IMG/VR virus record: IMGVR_UViG_3300035701_000159
Span: 1-33,624 of that record
Direction: 5' to 3' (one strand)
Length of the DNA: 33,624 nucleotides
Source: a virus
Shown here one piece after another: positions 1 to 9,000 of this stretch. Made by a program: the position numbers and the translations under genes. Each line of letters opens with the position of its first letter. The first letter of the stretch is position 1. The notes below the pieces were generated by a model. The model searched no databases and was not told where the DNA came from. It saw nothing but the letters and a program-made list of their open reading frames with translations.

Positions 1-349
1 GAAACGCGGCCGTTTCATGGGCGAAGCAGACATTCATGCACGGTAGATGAATCAGTTTGCAATTTCGCCGACGCAATTCCGGCCAGAGCCGCACGCAACG
101 CTCGATCGCAAAATCCACCACCACAGAATCCTTCAGCCATTTCGGCGGCCGGTCCGGCGGGCAGGGCTTTGTGATTTTGCAACCCGCCGCTGCCAAACGT
201 GCGGGCCAAGGGTTGTCGGCAGCTTCCTTGCTTGCCGGCAACACGGTGACGGGGATTTCCAGCGACCGCCACAAGAGGGCCACGGCCCCGCTTTCAGTAT
301 TCCCTCCACCCACAGGTCTGGGGCAACCAAAAAGAACAATCGACTTCAT
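1..349 (-). CDS. Glycosyltransferase-like protein, 5' part only (runs off left edge)
   Basis: An ATG-started frame stays open for 116 codons to the edge of the window, so only the N-terminus is visible. It begins MKSIVLFGCPRPVGGGNTES, a hydrophobic first strand followed by a Gly-rich loop, as in the N-terminal Rossmann domain of GT-B glycosyltransferases. It continues with a segment containing NPWPARLAAAGCKI. Its ATG overlaps the stop of the upstream 103-aa gene (ATGA), so it is translationally coupled to the modification cassette. The glycosyltransferase call rests on the N-terminal pattern and on its neighbours (sulfotransferases, GT8 and GT25 enzymes). The catalytic half lies outside the window, so another nucleotide-binding enzyme is possible. 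Confidence 0.5.
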   Translation of the reverse strand, partial: MKSIVLFGCPRPVGGGNTESGAVALLWRSLEIPVTVLPASKEAADNPWPARLAAAGCKITKPCPPDRPPKWLKDSVVVDFAIERCVRLWPELRRRNCKLIHLPCMNVCFAHETAAF

Positions 350-657
350 GCTTTGGCAACCTCATCTTTGGATTGTGCTTCGTCTGCTTCCGCCTGGCGG
401 ATGGCCTCCAACACCAGTTGCCGCATGGGCCAGCCGGCGCCGGGTAAGGAGGCGGCCACCTTCAGAAAGAACCCTCGCTTCTGCGCTTCCTTCCGCATGT
501 GTTTGACGATGCGTTTTAGTGTGGCCGGCTCCCGGCAACCCGTAGGACCAGCCTCGTCCATTTCCTTGACAAGTTTTTCGCAACCACAGCCGCGCAAGAA
601 GTTCTGGTGGAATCGACGTTTGAGAATGCAGTGTAGATGGGTGCCTGGTCCCGCCAT
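346..657 (-). CDS. Small CxC-motif protein of the glycan cassette
   Basis: This 103-aa protein has an early GPGT motif (residues 3-6), a CGCEKL segment (about 24-29), then MDEAGPTGC and a helical, basic remainder. The spacing C-x-C ... MD..GP..C, followed by an Ile/Lys-rich helix, resembles small uncharacterised proteins I recall being encoded beside glycosyltransferases in phages and mobile elements. The three Cys could bind a metal. The start codon overlaps the stop of the sulfotransferase gene upstream (TAATG), and the stop overlaps the next gene (ATGA), so it is embedded in the modification operon. No enzymatic motif is visible. A role as accessory or scaffold to the glycosyltransferases is inference from position. 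Confidence 0.7.
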   Translation of the reverse strand: MAGPGTHLHCILKRRFHQNFLRGCGCEKLVKEMDEAGPTGCREPATLKRIVKHMRKEAQKRGFFLKVAASLPGAGWPMRQLVLEAIRQAEADEAQSKDEVAKA

Positions 658-1298
658 TACTTTACCTTTGTCCAGTGGTTCAATTCTGGCTGCGCAAACT
701 CAATCGCCGCCTGCCGCTGCTCTGCCGTGGGGACAATACTCGTGAAGTCGATCATGGCGTCTACCGCAATTTGCGGAGATTGGAGTATATCAGCGTAGCG
801 CAGCTTAATGTACTGCACGTTATAGTAGGCAAGATCGGCGTCACGCTTAGCGTAGAGCCAGCGAACGCCATTGACCGTTTCCTCGGGCGTGAGCTTATGT
901 TTCCACCATGACCGGCCGGAAAGAGCCACATCATCTGTGGGCCGCTCGGTGGCAAACACTTTCAATTTCGGCCATGCTACTATTATTTGCGGTATCATGC
1001 GGCAAAGGCAGGGATTCTTGAAGCCCACTATATCGCCGACACGCTGCCGTAAGATTCTCCTGAGTGTGCGAATCCGTTGCTGCGGCGTAGTCCACTCCAG
1101 CGGATCAAAAATCATCCCGTAGGTCGCCAGCCGCAGTTGATGCAAGCCCTCGTCCTCAAAGTACCCAATGGGATTCTTCCGATTTGGTTCTCGCCATGAG
1201 ACGCCCATATCCACACCAAGTTTCCAGAGCATCCCCGCCACGCAGCTTGTGCCAGAACGTGGAGGCCCGACCACGGCGATAACTAAAGCGGAATCCAT
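657..1298 (-). CDS. PAPS-dependent sulfotransferase-like protein
   Basis: This 213-aa protein opens with VVGPPRSGTS (residues 9-18), the 5'-phosphosulfate-binding loop of PAPS-dependent sulfotransferases, followed by a helix and KLGVDMG. FEDE and GFKNPCLCRMIP are further family-like segments, and ATERP resembles the 3'-phosphate-binding strand. It is clearly homologous to the C-terminal half of the 486-aa fusion protein at 3178-4638, sharing the loop, LGV.MG, the AWP and RP motifs and the WW motif. The expected reaction is transfer of sulfate from PAPS to a hydroxyl, probably on a glycan. The gene follows the methyltransferase by one base. A related P-loop kinase fold is the main alternative. 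Confidence 0.8.
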   Translation of the reverse strand: MDSALVIAVVGPPRSGTSCVAGMLWKLGVDMGVSWREPNRKNPIGYFEDEGLHQLRLATYGMIFDPLEWTTPQQRIRTLRRILRQRVGDIVGFKNPCLCRMIPQIIVAWPKLKVFATERPTDDVALSGRSWWKHKLTPEETVNGVRWLYAKRDADLAYYNVQYIKLRYADILQSPQIAVDAMIDFTSIVPTAEQRQAAIEFAQPELNHWTKVK

Positions 1299-1299
1299 G

Positions 1300-1827
1300 C
1301 TATCGCAGCCTCACCAGCCGATCCGCCACCAGTTCGATGGTCATGTGATGTGCTTGCGTAAACTTATTCACGGCACGAACTACGCCGGGATAGTTCGGCG
1401 TGTAATCGTGCGCCAACAGCACGCCGCCGGGTGTCAAGAGAGGCATCGCCATCTGTAAATCATTCAGCACTGGGGTATAATGGTGGTTGGCATCCACCAC
1501 GATCAGATCGAACTTAGCGGGGTTCAGTTTCTCGAATTGCGTGGTGGTCCCCACAAAAATCTGATAGTTTTCGCATTGCTGCGAGTTTCTGACCGCCGGG
1601 AGGCCGAAGGCAGCGTCTTTGGCCACAAAGATGTCCAGTCCGATGAATTGCACCCTCGGCCGCTGTTTGGCTAACCAAGTAGCAGTTGCCCCTGAATGCG
1701 TGCCGATTTCTAGGATACGGCCAGTCTGCGGTATCAGGATCAACAATCCTTTGCGTTCCGCTACCGTCATTTTTGATAGCCCGAAGATGCCAGGAAGTCG
1801 CGTAGGTTTCCAATCTTTGGTCCTCAC
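1300..1827 (-). CDS. Class I SAM-dependent methyltransferase
   Basis: The 175-aa product has the SAM-binding motif I LEIGTHSGATA (residues 39-49), an acidic ribose-binding residue after beta-2 (FIGLDIF, D65), and motif IV FDLIVVDANHHY followed by GGVLLAHDY. This layout matches the Methyltransf_24 group, often found with polysaccharide loci. I chose a GTG start because it overlaps the upstream stop (GTGA) and has an AGGAG ribosome-binding site a few bases before it. The open frame extends further 5' but only through the antisense of the GT8-like gene. The likely role is O-methylation of a sugar in the product of the neighbouring glycosyltransferases. The substrate is not readable from sequence. 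Confidence 0.82.
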   Translation of the reverse strand: MRTKDWKPTRLPGIFGLSKMTVAERKGLLILIPQTGRILEIGTHSGATATWLAKQRPRVQFIGLDIFVAKDAAFGLPAVRNSQQCENYQIFVGTTTQFEKLNPAKFDLIVVDANHHYTPVLNDLQMAMPLLTPGGVLLAHDYTPNYPGVVRAVNKFTQAHHMTIELVADRLVRLR

Positions 1828-2480
1828 GGAATATTCTCCTGTTTGCACGCCGCCATTAGTTCTGCTACCGAGTGGCGTCCGCGTTGGTTGAAATGATAGA
1901 CATAAGCTGGTCGCCGCAACCGTTGGGAGTGCAGGGCATTGTACTGCCACGGTAACCAGGTCACGGGGGTGCGCATTTGATGTAACACGCAGCTCAATGC
2001 CCCCTGGTCTGCACGGCCCACGTTCCTGAACTGACAGTATTCGCCAGCTTCCTTCCATCGTCGCAACACATTAGCGTGCAATGTGCGGTGGTACAAAATT
2101 AGTCCACCATTCAAGTGCTTGCTTTCATCAGGATAGGCAGGCACGCCGAATAGCCTGGACTCGCGGCGGCCGACGTAAGCAACCGGATGGTGAGGCTGAT
2201 GACGCGATACTACGCCAAAGTGTGTCTCGGGCACGATAGCAAAGAGATTGTGACAATCACTACCGATTAGAATGTCGCCGTCGAGCACTAGCACTCGGTC
2301 GTAAGGCGCGGCATAATGGCTGGTAGGAATAAGCGTCTTTTGCCAGAAGTGATGGATGTCAGCTAGCGGAAAGGTAATTTCTTGATACCCTGCTTCCCAG
2401 CGTTCAGCCGCCAAACAAATTGAACGGCGCGCTTGCTGCGGCATGAAGTCTCGCAAGTTGAGTACGATAATGCCATTCAC
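1824..2480 (-). CDS. GT8-like glycosyltransferase (GT-A fold)
   Basis: The 218-aa product carries YDRVLVLDGDILIGSD (around residues 60-75), whose D67-G-D69 is the metal and nucleotide-sugar binding DxD of GT-A enzymes. It also has LNGGLIL (123-129) and DQGAL (158-162), the two downstream signatures of GT8-type retaining enzymes. The family transfers a hexose from a nucleotide sugar; donor and acceptor cannot be told. It is shorter than typical GT8 proteins, mostly through a reduced N-terminus. Translation starts at a GTG overlapping the upstream sulfotransferase stop (GTGA). It sits between a sulfotransferase and a methyltransferase, consistent with building a sulfated, methylated glycan. Confidence 0.82.
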   Translation of the reverse strand: MNGIIVLNLRDFMPQQARRSICLAAERWEAGYQEITFPLADIHHFWQKTLIPTSHYAAPYDRVLVLDGDILIGSDCHNLFAIVPETHFGVVSRHQPHHPVAYVGRRESRLFGVPAYPDESKHLNGGLILYHRTLHANVLRRWKEAGEYCQFRNVGRADQGALSCVLHQMRTPVTWLPWQYNALHSQRLRRPAYVYHFNQRGRHSVAELMAACKQENIP

Positions 2481-3118
2481 GAAAAGCTATACCCGAAGTA
2501 GTCAATGTCCAGCGCAAAGCGTTCCGTCACCAGATTGCGTATGGCTGGCGTGTAATAAGTGCGGTAGTCGGCGTGCCTAGAGCTATTGCGATGCGGCATG
2601 TCGGCCAGCGAGATACCGAGCTTTTCCCCCAGCTTCAGACAGCTTGCTTGATAATCCTCGAAGCGGAAGATGTCATTGACCAGTAGGTTGCCGTAATGAT
2701 CCGTTAGGTAATCCAGTTGGTTAAATGCAAAGTGATTGCGACTGCGCCAGCGATTTCTACCCTGAAGTTGCTTCCTTATCGTGGAGGCTGTTATGAATTC
2801 CGCGAATGGGAGTTGAACTGCCTCCCAGCGATAGCGCCCCCACCAATCTGTGCGGCGCCAGTTTGGTCGCCAAGCTTTCTCGCGGAGCATAGTGTACCAT
2901 GACACCAGCCGATCCCACGGGTTGCGAACAAAAGTAAAGCGATAGAGCTGCTGAAAGGCTTGCGGCCCCAGTCGTTGCATCGCATCTTCGGCATGCGGAT
3001 GCGGAGAAATAAATCTATGTGCTTGCGGGAAGTGCTGCCGTAGTGCCTTTCGGAGGCTGGTGCCACCAGTGCGTTGGATATGTACGAACAAGAACTTATC
3101 GGAGAGTGAGATAAGCAT
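2477..3118 (-). CDS. Sulfotransferase, carbohydrate type (Sulfotransfer_2-like)
   Basis: This 213-aa protein has both hallmark sites of carbohydrate sulfotransferases: the 5'-phosphosulfate loop FVHIQRTGGTSL (residues 11-22) and the 3'-phosphate site FTFVRNPWDRLVSWY (61-75). The latter is very close to the chondroitin/dermatan sulfotransferase signature. C-terminal FRFEDY and a Tyr/Asp-rich end are also family-like. It should use PAPS to sulfate a sugar hydroxyl. It is a different sulfotransferase branch from the ones at 657-1298 and in the fusion gene, so the cassette holds at least two classes. A 59-base spacer separates it from the fusion gene. An AGGT element precedes the ATG. Confidence 0.88.
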   Translation of the reverse strand: MLISLSDKFLFVHIQRTGGTSLRKALRQHFPQAHRFISPHPHAEDAMQRLGPQAFQQLYRFTFVRNPWDRLVSWYTMLREKAWRPNWRRTDWWGRYRWEAVQLPFAEFITASTIRKQLQGRNRWRSRNHFAFNQLDYLTDHYGNLLVNDIFRFEDYQASCLKLGEKLGISLADMPHRNSSRHADYRTYYTPAIRNLVTERFALDIDYFGYSFS

Positions 3119-3177
3119 GGTTGAAGTTTACCTGTGAATCAGTGCAGTGATTTCTGTATTGAGCATGACAAGTGCGT

Positions 3178-4638
3178 TCATGGCAGAGCCGTCTCCGTGC
3201 GTGCCTGCCACCAGGCCACCAGTTCATTCAGGATGCGAGGATCGGGCGGTGAATCCTCCAAGGTGCGGGCGTGTGGAAGTTCTTGCTCGTTGCTTGGTGG
3301 CAGTTGAGAAGGAACTTGCGAATCTGTTTCCTGGTGGTGGTCAAGGCTCTTGTCCAAATGTGCCTCGGCCTGTTGAAACTGTTCTGGGCTGGGTTCGATC
3401 TCCGCAAAGGCCGCCATCCACTCCAGGTGCTTGCGGGGTTCCGCCAGGAATTTGTCGAAGTCCAGCCGCAAGACACGTTCGGCGGGAACCGCTGCGATGT
3501 CGCGATCACGAGTGGAAATCAAGCGGCCGATAAGTTCTTCCGGCTTGATGCCCGCTTGCCACCAGCCGAGCTTACGGAGCGAGTCGATGCTTTTTTCCAA
3601 CGGCCGATCCAACACCACAAACTTGCACTCCGGCCATGCCTGAAGCATCTCGGGGACCATCAGGCAGAGTTTGGCATGCTTCGCGCCGATGATCGCCCCC
3701 TCATTCCCCCGGCCCTGGAGCCACACCCGCAACAGCTTCACGCGCTTGTCAAAGGGTTTTGCTTCCTGAAAATGCGGTTCGGGATAACAGGCCAGACAGA
3801 GGTCGTAGAGCATCTTGGCCTCGAAGCATCCCTTGGGGCTGGCCGCCTTGCCTCCCTCGAAAAACTTCCGGCCCATGACGACGCCCAGTTTATGCAAGGC
3901 CCCGGCCAAGGCACTCGTACCTCCGCGATAGGGACCTAGCACGGCAAGTACCATAGGTAAGACTCTCTGCTGACGATCAAAGGAACGACGGCGCAGGTGC
4001 CGACCCAGGATTTCGCTGTAGCCGGCGGCTTGTTCCACCAGCCAGTGCGTCGGGGCATAGGTAACAATCTGGCCGATCGGCGAATCGCCGCGGGAGAGCC
4101 TTTCGAGGTGATGATCAATGTGGTGGCCGGTCTGCCAATTGTGGGCCGTCAGGTGTCGGTAGACCTTCTTCATACCTGCATTCGTGAGGGCGTATGCGTG
4201 CAGGCGATTTACGGACCAGGGGCGCACGACTTCAGGGTTGATGACTTGCGGGGGATGATTTTTGTAGTGGTTGGTCTGGCCCCCGAGGTAAACTAATTCA
4301 GCGTCTTGCGGCAGGGCGTTGAGGAAGGCGGCAACCTTTGCGGCAAATCCTTCGGTAAATTCAGCATCATCTTCGAGGACCAAAAGCCGCTTCACGCCGT
4401 CACGCAATGCGTCTTCAATGCAACGAAGATGACTTCTGAAGGCGCCCCATGCGGCATTTCCTTGGTTGAAAAAGGGCGCTGGCGGGCAGAGTCGCCCGTC
4501 TATGGCCGGGAGAACCTCAACTTCCCGAAACGGCCATGTGGTCTCGCTGAGCCGCTTCCGAAAACTTGCCAACCGCTGTGGAGTTCTGCCCAAGGAAATG
4601 ACAACACAGCGTGAGAAATAATCACGAAGGTCGACCAT
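3178..4638 (-). CDS. GT25 glycosyltransferase fused to a sulfotransferase domain
   Basis: The 486-aa product has two domains. Residues 1 to about 215 look like glycosyltransferase family 25: VVISLGRTPQRL near the N-terminus, AIDG, a GAFRSHLRC helix, then LVLEDDAEF, whose EDDA (89-92) is the family's metal-binding motif. Residues about 230-430 form a sulfotransferase-like domain with the phosphate-binding loop GPYRGGTS (235-242), KLGVVMG, and an RP motif after a beta strand. This half is homologous to the protein at 657-1298. The C-terminal 50 residues are polar linker. I prefer the ATG at 4638 over an upstream in-frame TTG at 4662. A glycosylating and sulfating bifunctional enzyme is the natural inference. 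Confidence 0.82.
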   Translation of the reverse strand: MVDLRDYFSRCVVISLGRTPQRLASFRKRLSETTWPFREVEVLPAIDGRLCPPAPFFNQGNAAWGAFRSHLRCIEDALRDGVKRLLVLEDDAEFTEGFAAKVAAFLNALPQDAELVYLGGQTNHYKNHPPQVINPEVVRPWSVNRLHAYALTNAGMKKVYRHLTAHNWQTGHHIDHHLERLSRGDSPIGQIVTYAPTHWLVEQAAGYSEILGRHLRRRSFDRQQRVLPMVLAVLGPYRGGTSALAGALHKLGVVMGRKFFEGGKAASPKGCFEAKMLYDLCLACYPEPHFQEAKPFDKRVKLLRVWLQGRGNEGAIIGAKHAKLCLMVPEMLQAWPECKFVVLDRPLEKSIDSLRKLGWWQAGIKPEELIGRLISTRDRDIAAVPAERVLRLDFDKFLAEPRKHLEWMAAFAEIEPSPEQFQQAEAHLDKSLDHHQETDSQVPSQLPPSNEQELPHARTLEDSPPDPRILNELVAWWQARTETALP

Positions 4639-4678
4639 CGTTGTGTTTTTCCAGATATGCAATGGCTTTGAGGTTCAT
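4622..4678 (-). CDS. Possible 18-aa leader ORF before the GT25 fusion gene
   Basis: An ATG overlapping the radical SAM stop (TAATG) opens an 18-codon frame, MNLKAIAYLEKHNDGRPS, which ends inside the start of the GT25 fusion gene in another frame. It could pass ribosomes from one gene to the next by translational coupling, or simply be chance. The peptide has no recognisable motif. Only the overlap geometry supports it. Confidence 0.25.
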   Translation of the reverse strand: MNLKAIAYLEKHNDGRPS

Positions 4679-5859
4679 TACGCTTCCTCGGGGATGGGCT
4701 GACACTTTGTTGCCTCTCGCTCAAACCATTTCGGATCAAAGAGCGCCAGTTCGCTATGGACCCAAATCGCCAATCGCCGCCAATGCCGCGTAAAGATGCA
4801 CCGCACATCCGGCGTTTTCCAGAAGTCGCCGGATGTGACCCAAGACAAGTGACGGCAGCCATGCTGGCAAGACTGCCTAGTCTCGCACTCTCTACACTGC
4901 GGCGATTCGACCCCCTTAGAGCATAGGTGAGCGTACTGATAGAGGTCTTTCCCAAACTGCGGCGTGTTCCCAGCCAGGAAATCCGAAAGTTTCCCGCCGC
5001 ACATTACCGAGTCGCGCGGTTCGTTGAGGAAACGGTGGCACGGCATGAGATAACCATCGAATGTAATGGCTTGCAGGCCCCAGCCTGCACCGCAGCCGAT
5101 CGTCATGGTCTGGCTGTTGGCGAATATCTTTCGGGCGAACAGTTGCAGCACTTCATTGCCTAGCACGCAGCCAAGCTTGAATTGCCGCACAAATTCTTTC
5201 GCCAAGCGTTCCGTCTGCACCTTATACTCGTCAATCGCCTCTAGCGGCCAGTCGGCGTAGTCGTCGGTGGCGAAATCCAATGAACCATAATAACCCTTGC
5301 TGTAGAAATACTTCATGCTTTGCATGAGGTACTTGGCCGTTTCAGGAATGGTGGTAATCCGCCGTGGGCGGTGGTAATCGTCCCACCAAGCGCTTTCACG
5401 TTCGTACCATTGCAAGTAGTCACCGGGCCGAGTGTGTTGGCAGGCTTCTGGGCAACCGCCGACGCTGCGTTTCGAAAGTACGTCATGCTCTCGGCACCAC
5501 GCGACTTGCTCGGGTGTAGCGGTGGCCCCATTGGTGAAAATCGCCTTGCCAATGGGCAGTTGCCGCTTCTCGGCCGCAAGGATAATTTGCTGCACGACGG
5601 CGAAGTTTAGAAACGGCTCGCCGCCAAAGAAATTCAAGGCAACACGTTTCCGGGGCGGCAAATCCGTGCTCAGTTGGCTGACATACTCCACGATCTGCGC
5701 GGCAACCTCCGGCGACATATCACCCTGGGCGGAATCCGCTGCCCGTTCGAGATAGCAATACTTGCATCGCTGATTGCAGCGGGCGGTAATGCCAATATCC
5801 AGTTCGCCGGGCCGCCACGTACTGGGATCAAGCAATATCGGCTGTTTCGGGCACGCCAT
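4678..5859 (-). CDS. Radical SAM/SPASM enzyme, anSME-like
   Basis: The 393-aa product has the radical SAM cluster motif C28-x3-C32-x2-C35 (CNQRCKYC) and a GGEP motif (79-82), followed by SVGGCPEACQHTR, comparable to the S-x-D-G-...-R segment of sulfatase maturases. The C-terminal part has Cys groups typical of a SPASM domain for two extra 4Fe-4S clusters: GCGAGWGL...DGYLMPCHRF and CRECETRQSCQHGCRH, with a late C. Anaerobic sulfatase-maturating enzymes, which make formylglycine, are the closest family by pattern; RiPP-modifying enzymes are the alternative. I prefer ATG 5859, overlapping the preceding small gene, over TTG 5904. It heads the sulfotransferase and glycosyltransferase cassette. No sulfatase is visible in the window. 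Confidence 0.85.
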   Translation of the reverse strand: MACPKQPILLDPSTWRPGELDIGITARCNQRCKYCYLERAADSAQGDMSPEVAAQIVEYVSQLSTDLPPRKRVALNFFGGEPFLNFAVVQQIILAAEKRQLPIGKAIFTNGATATPEQVAWCREHDVLSKRSVGGCPEACQHTRPGDYLQWYERESAWWDDYHRPRRITTIPETAKYLMQSMKYFYSKGYYGSLDFATDDYADWPLEAIDEYKVQTERLAKEFVRQFKLGCVLGNEVLQLFARKIFANSQTMTIGCGAGWGLQAITFDGYLMPCHRFLNEPRDSVMCGGKLSDFLAGNTPQFGKDLYQYAHLCSKGVESPQCRECETRQSCQHGCRHLSWVTSGDFWKTPDVRCIFTRHWRRLAIWVHSELALFDPKWFEREATKCQPIPEEA

Positions 5860-6073
5860 TCTCGTATGCCTGAGTAAGGGCTGTGATAATGAGTTCTTCG
5901 GCAATCGGCAAGTCGTCCAAGAGAAACTGATTCAGTTCTAGGGGCTGATCGCCACGGCCGACTTGTACCAGCCCGTCGCGTGTGTAGATGAAGATGGCCA
6001 GTGTCCCGGTTGGTTGAAGTTTCCGGGAAGTGTCGATCCAGGCGTCAATTTCCTTCCGTTCGTTCTCCGTCAT
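5828..6073 (-). CDS. Small acidic protein upstream of the radical SAM gene
   Basis: This 81-aa protein starts at an ATG seven bases after a strong AAGGAGG site, which rules out the longer open frame that runs into the fibre gene. It is acidic, with an N-terminal helix (MTENERKEIDAWIDTSRKL), a short beta segment (GTLAIFIYTRDGLVQVGRG) and a helical C-terminus rich in Leu, Ile and Glu. I do not recognise a family. Its 3' end overlaps the radical SAM start, so the two are translationally coupled. It could be a partner or a peptide substrate of that enzyme, but there is no leader/core organisation or Cys content that would argue for a RiPP precursor. Confidence 0.7.
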   Translation of the reverse strand: MTENERKEIDAWIDTSRKLQPTGTLAIFIYTRDGLVQVGRGDQPLELNQFLLDDLPIAEELIITALTQAYENGVPETADIA

Positions 6074-6092
6074 GCATGATCCTCCTTGATCT

Positions 6093-9000
6093 TTAGGTTG
6101 GCGTATGCGAACCAACAACCGGAGTGATGTGCGTATCGGTGATGGTCGCCCAGGTAGTAAACACAGTAGTGTCATCGGTGGCGTAGACCGTCCACAGTCC
6201 ATCCACCACGCGGAAATGGAAGGCGGCTAGCACGAGGCAGCAGAGGGTATTGCGGCCGGCAGTGCCTTGCACGTCGGCCATATCTGCCAGAAAGACGCCC
6301 TCGACGGCTTGCGGTTTGAATCGCCAGTCTGCGCCACGGGCCTCGATCATGTTGGCCAGTTTGGTTTGCAATTCGCTGCTGTCGGCCAGGATGTCGTTGA
6401 TGCTGGCGTTGTCGGGGGCGGTATAGCCGCCGGGAGTCAACCAGTCGCCCTTAGCGTTGAGAGCAGCAGCATCTATTGCAGAAGCGTCAATCCATCCAGC
6501 AGGCGCATGCGTCCCTAGAGAGGTAAGCCAATCACCACTGGCTGGCATGGTCCCTAGCTGTGTTTTCAGGTCCGCTACGCCCGTGGTGTTGAGCGAATCC
6601 GCCAAATCCATCTTTGCGCCAACAGTGGCCCAATCACCTTTCCCGTTGAGGGCGTCGGTGTCGATGGCAGCCGCGTTGATCCAACCAGACGGTGCGTTGG
6701 TTCCAAGGGTCGTCAAGGGATTCGTGGGGATGGCCAGCACGTGAGCATCGGTAGCGAGCCCCGACTGAATAGCGGTCACTGCGGTGGCATTGGGTGCGTC
6801 CACGAGATCCATCACATCACCGGCCTGGGCCGCCGTCTTCGCGGGGTCGTAGGCCCCGTCCAATGAGTAACCCGTCTTGTCGCCGGTATCGGCCTTCACC
6901 GCCGCGATGTCGGCCGAGACGCTGGCGCCGGCGGGTGTGCCGAGAAGAGTGATGATGGAATAGATGTCATCCCAATCGATAACCTCCACACAGTTGTCAA
7001 TGTCGAGCAGAATCGATTGAGTTTGGGTACTGAGATAACTGTAGAGACTATCGATGTCTGCGGCGATCGTTTCCCATGTTGGCGTGCCGAGCAAAGCGTA
7101 GGCGTCGCCTGTCATATCTGGCGGTGTCCCGCCTTTCCAGCAAACCACGTCGGCTCGGACCTGCCCGCTGGTGAGGTTGATTTGACCTTGGCCTGCCCCC
7201 TGAGAAACCTTGACGTAACCGTTGCTGTCGATCTGCATCGAGGAGAAATAAGACGGAAAGGTCACACCAGAAATTGAACTGATACTGGTCGCCGACAGGG
7301 TGACTCCCGTATCTTGGTTGTACACGTGAGCCCAATCGATACCGACAGACCCCGCTGCGCCAGCGGAATCAGTTCCCAGGATTTTGCCAAGGTCCATCCT
7401 GCCGGAACTATCGATAGCCAGAGACGCAAAGTTGGCAGGGAATGTCTGGGTCAAACTAAATCCTGTTTTTCCCCAAGCCGCAAGTCGATTGTCGATGTCG
7501 GTGGTGGTCAGCGTTGAAAAGCCCGTAGCAGTTGCCCACGACCCCGAACCATGAGCGCTATTGAGCGCGGTAACGAGGGCGTCAAACGTAGTAGTCGTTC
7601 CCGAGAGGCTGAAGCCAGTTTTACCCCAGGCCGTTAGTCTTGCGTCGATGTCCGAAGTAGTCAGCGTCGAAAAGCCCGTAGCAGTTGCCCACGAACCTGA
7701 CCCGTGGGCACTGTTGAGGGCCGTCACAAGAGCATCAAACGTAGTCACGGTTCCGCTAAGGCTAAACCCCGTCTTGCCCCAAGCAGCAAGCCGGTTGTCA
7801 ATATCGGTCGTGGTTAAGGTGCTGGTGCCAGTTCCGATCGTCGGTTTGTTCGTTACATCTGCGGCCCAGTCGAGCGTGGCCGGACTCTTGGCTACAGCGT
7901 AGTGGCTGCTATCGGCCTTCACATAGTAGTGACCCGAATCGGTTGAAAACTCTAGGGTCTGAGGGACTCGACTAAGTAGAGTCGTGGTTCCCGAGGTGTC
8001 GCCGCCAGCATAAGTGGACCAATCGCCTTTACCATTCAGAGCAGCCGAAGCGATAGCTGCTGCATTGATCCATCCGCTAGGTGCGTTCGTGCCTAACGTC
8101 GTCAGAGGATTTGTGGGGATCGCCGACACGGCCGTTTGCAGGGCAGCATTGCCATAGGTTCCGTTGTTGACGATGGCGTAGGCATCGCCAGTCTGCGCCG
8201 TGCCGATCGTCCAGTCAGCCAACTTTTTGCCAATGGAACCCACAGCCGTCATGCCGCTGGTGGCTGCGTTCCAAATAGCAGCGATGATGCCGTTGAGAAC
8301 ATCCAAGTAACCGGCGCGGGTTGTGGTGTAGCCCTGCGCGGTCATGGCGGATTGCACGCCGGTTCCGTCTAGGGTCGAAAGGCCCGCTTGGATTTTGGTG
8401 ACTGCATCAGCTTTTACGCCTGCGGCCGTGAGCCAATCGGTCGTGACCACAGGAAGATTGGTCAGTGTCGTGACCGTGCCAGAGTCTACGATCACATGCT
8501 GGCTCGTCGAGATGGTGGTGCCAGAGAGGCCGACCGCGGTCGTGGGGGCGTAGACGTGGCCCCAATCTACGCCAACGTAGCCTGCTTGCCCTGCACTGGC
8601 GGTTCCCAAGACCTTGCCAAGATCAACACGGCCAGAGGCATCGACCGCCAATGCTGCCGTAGCGTTGCCTACGTAGGCTCCTACGGTGATTGCCGCCGCC
8701 GCTGTTGCCGTCTGACCTCCAAGTTGCGCTGCGTTTGCCTGGACGTAGGCAGAGGTTATGGCCGTCCCTCCCCACTTGCTCACGTCTACGCGGCCATTGG
8801 CGTCGATCGACAAGGAGGAAAAGTTGCTGGGGAACGACTGGGAGAGGGAGTATCCTGTCTTATCGCTTACGGTGGAAACCGTGTAGCCGGTCTTATCTGC
8901 GTTAGTGCCAACTGTGACCTTGCCCGTACCAGATGTGATGGCGAGGTCGGCGAAATTTGTCGGGAAAGCAGACGGTAGGTTATCAGTTTTAGCCCTGATC

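Noticed and set aside
1300-2058. 252-aa version of the methyltransferase
   Set aside because: The extra 77 residues are antisense or out-of-frame to the GT8-like gene. The GTG with AGGAG at 1827 gives the normal methyltransferase length.
3119-3177. Possible TTGTCA -35 box before the sulfotransferase gene
   Set aside because: No acceptable -10 element follows at the right distance, so I do not call a promoter.
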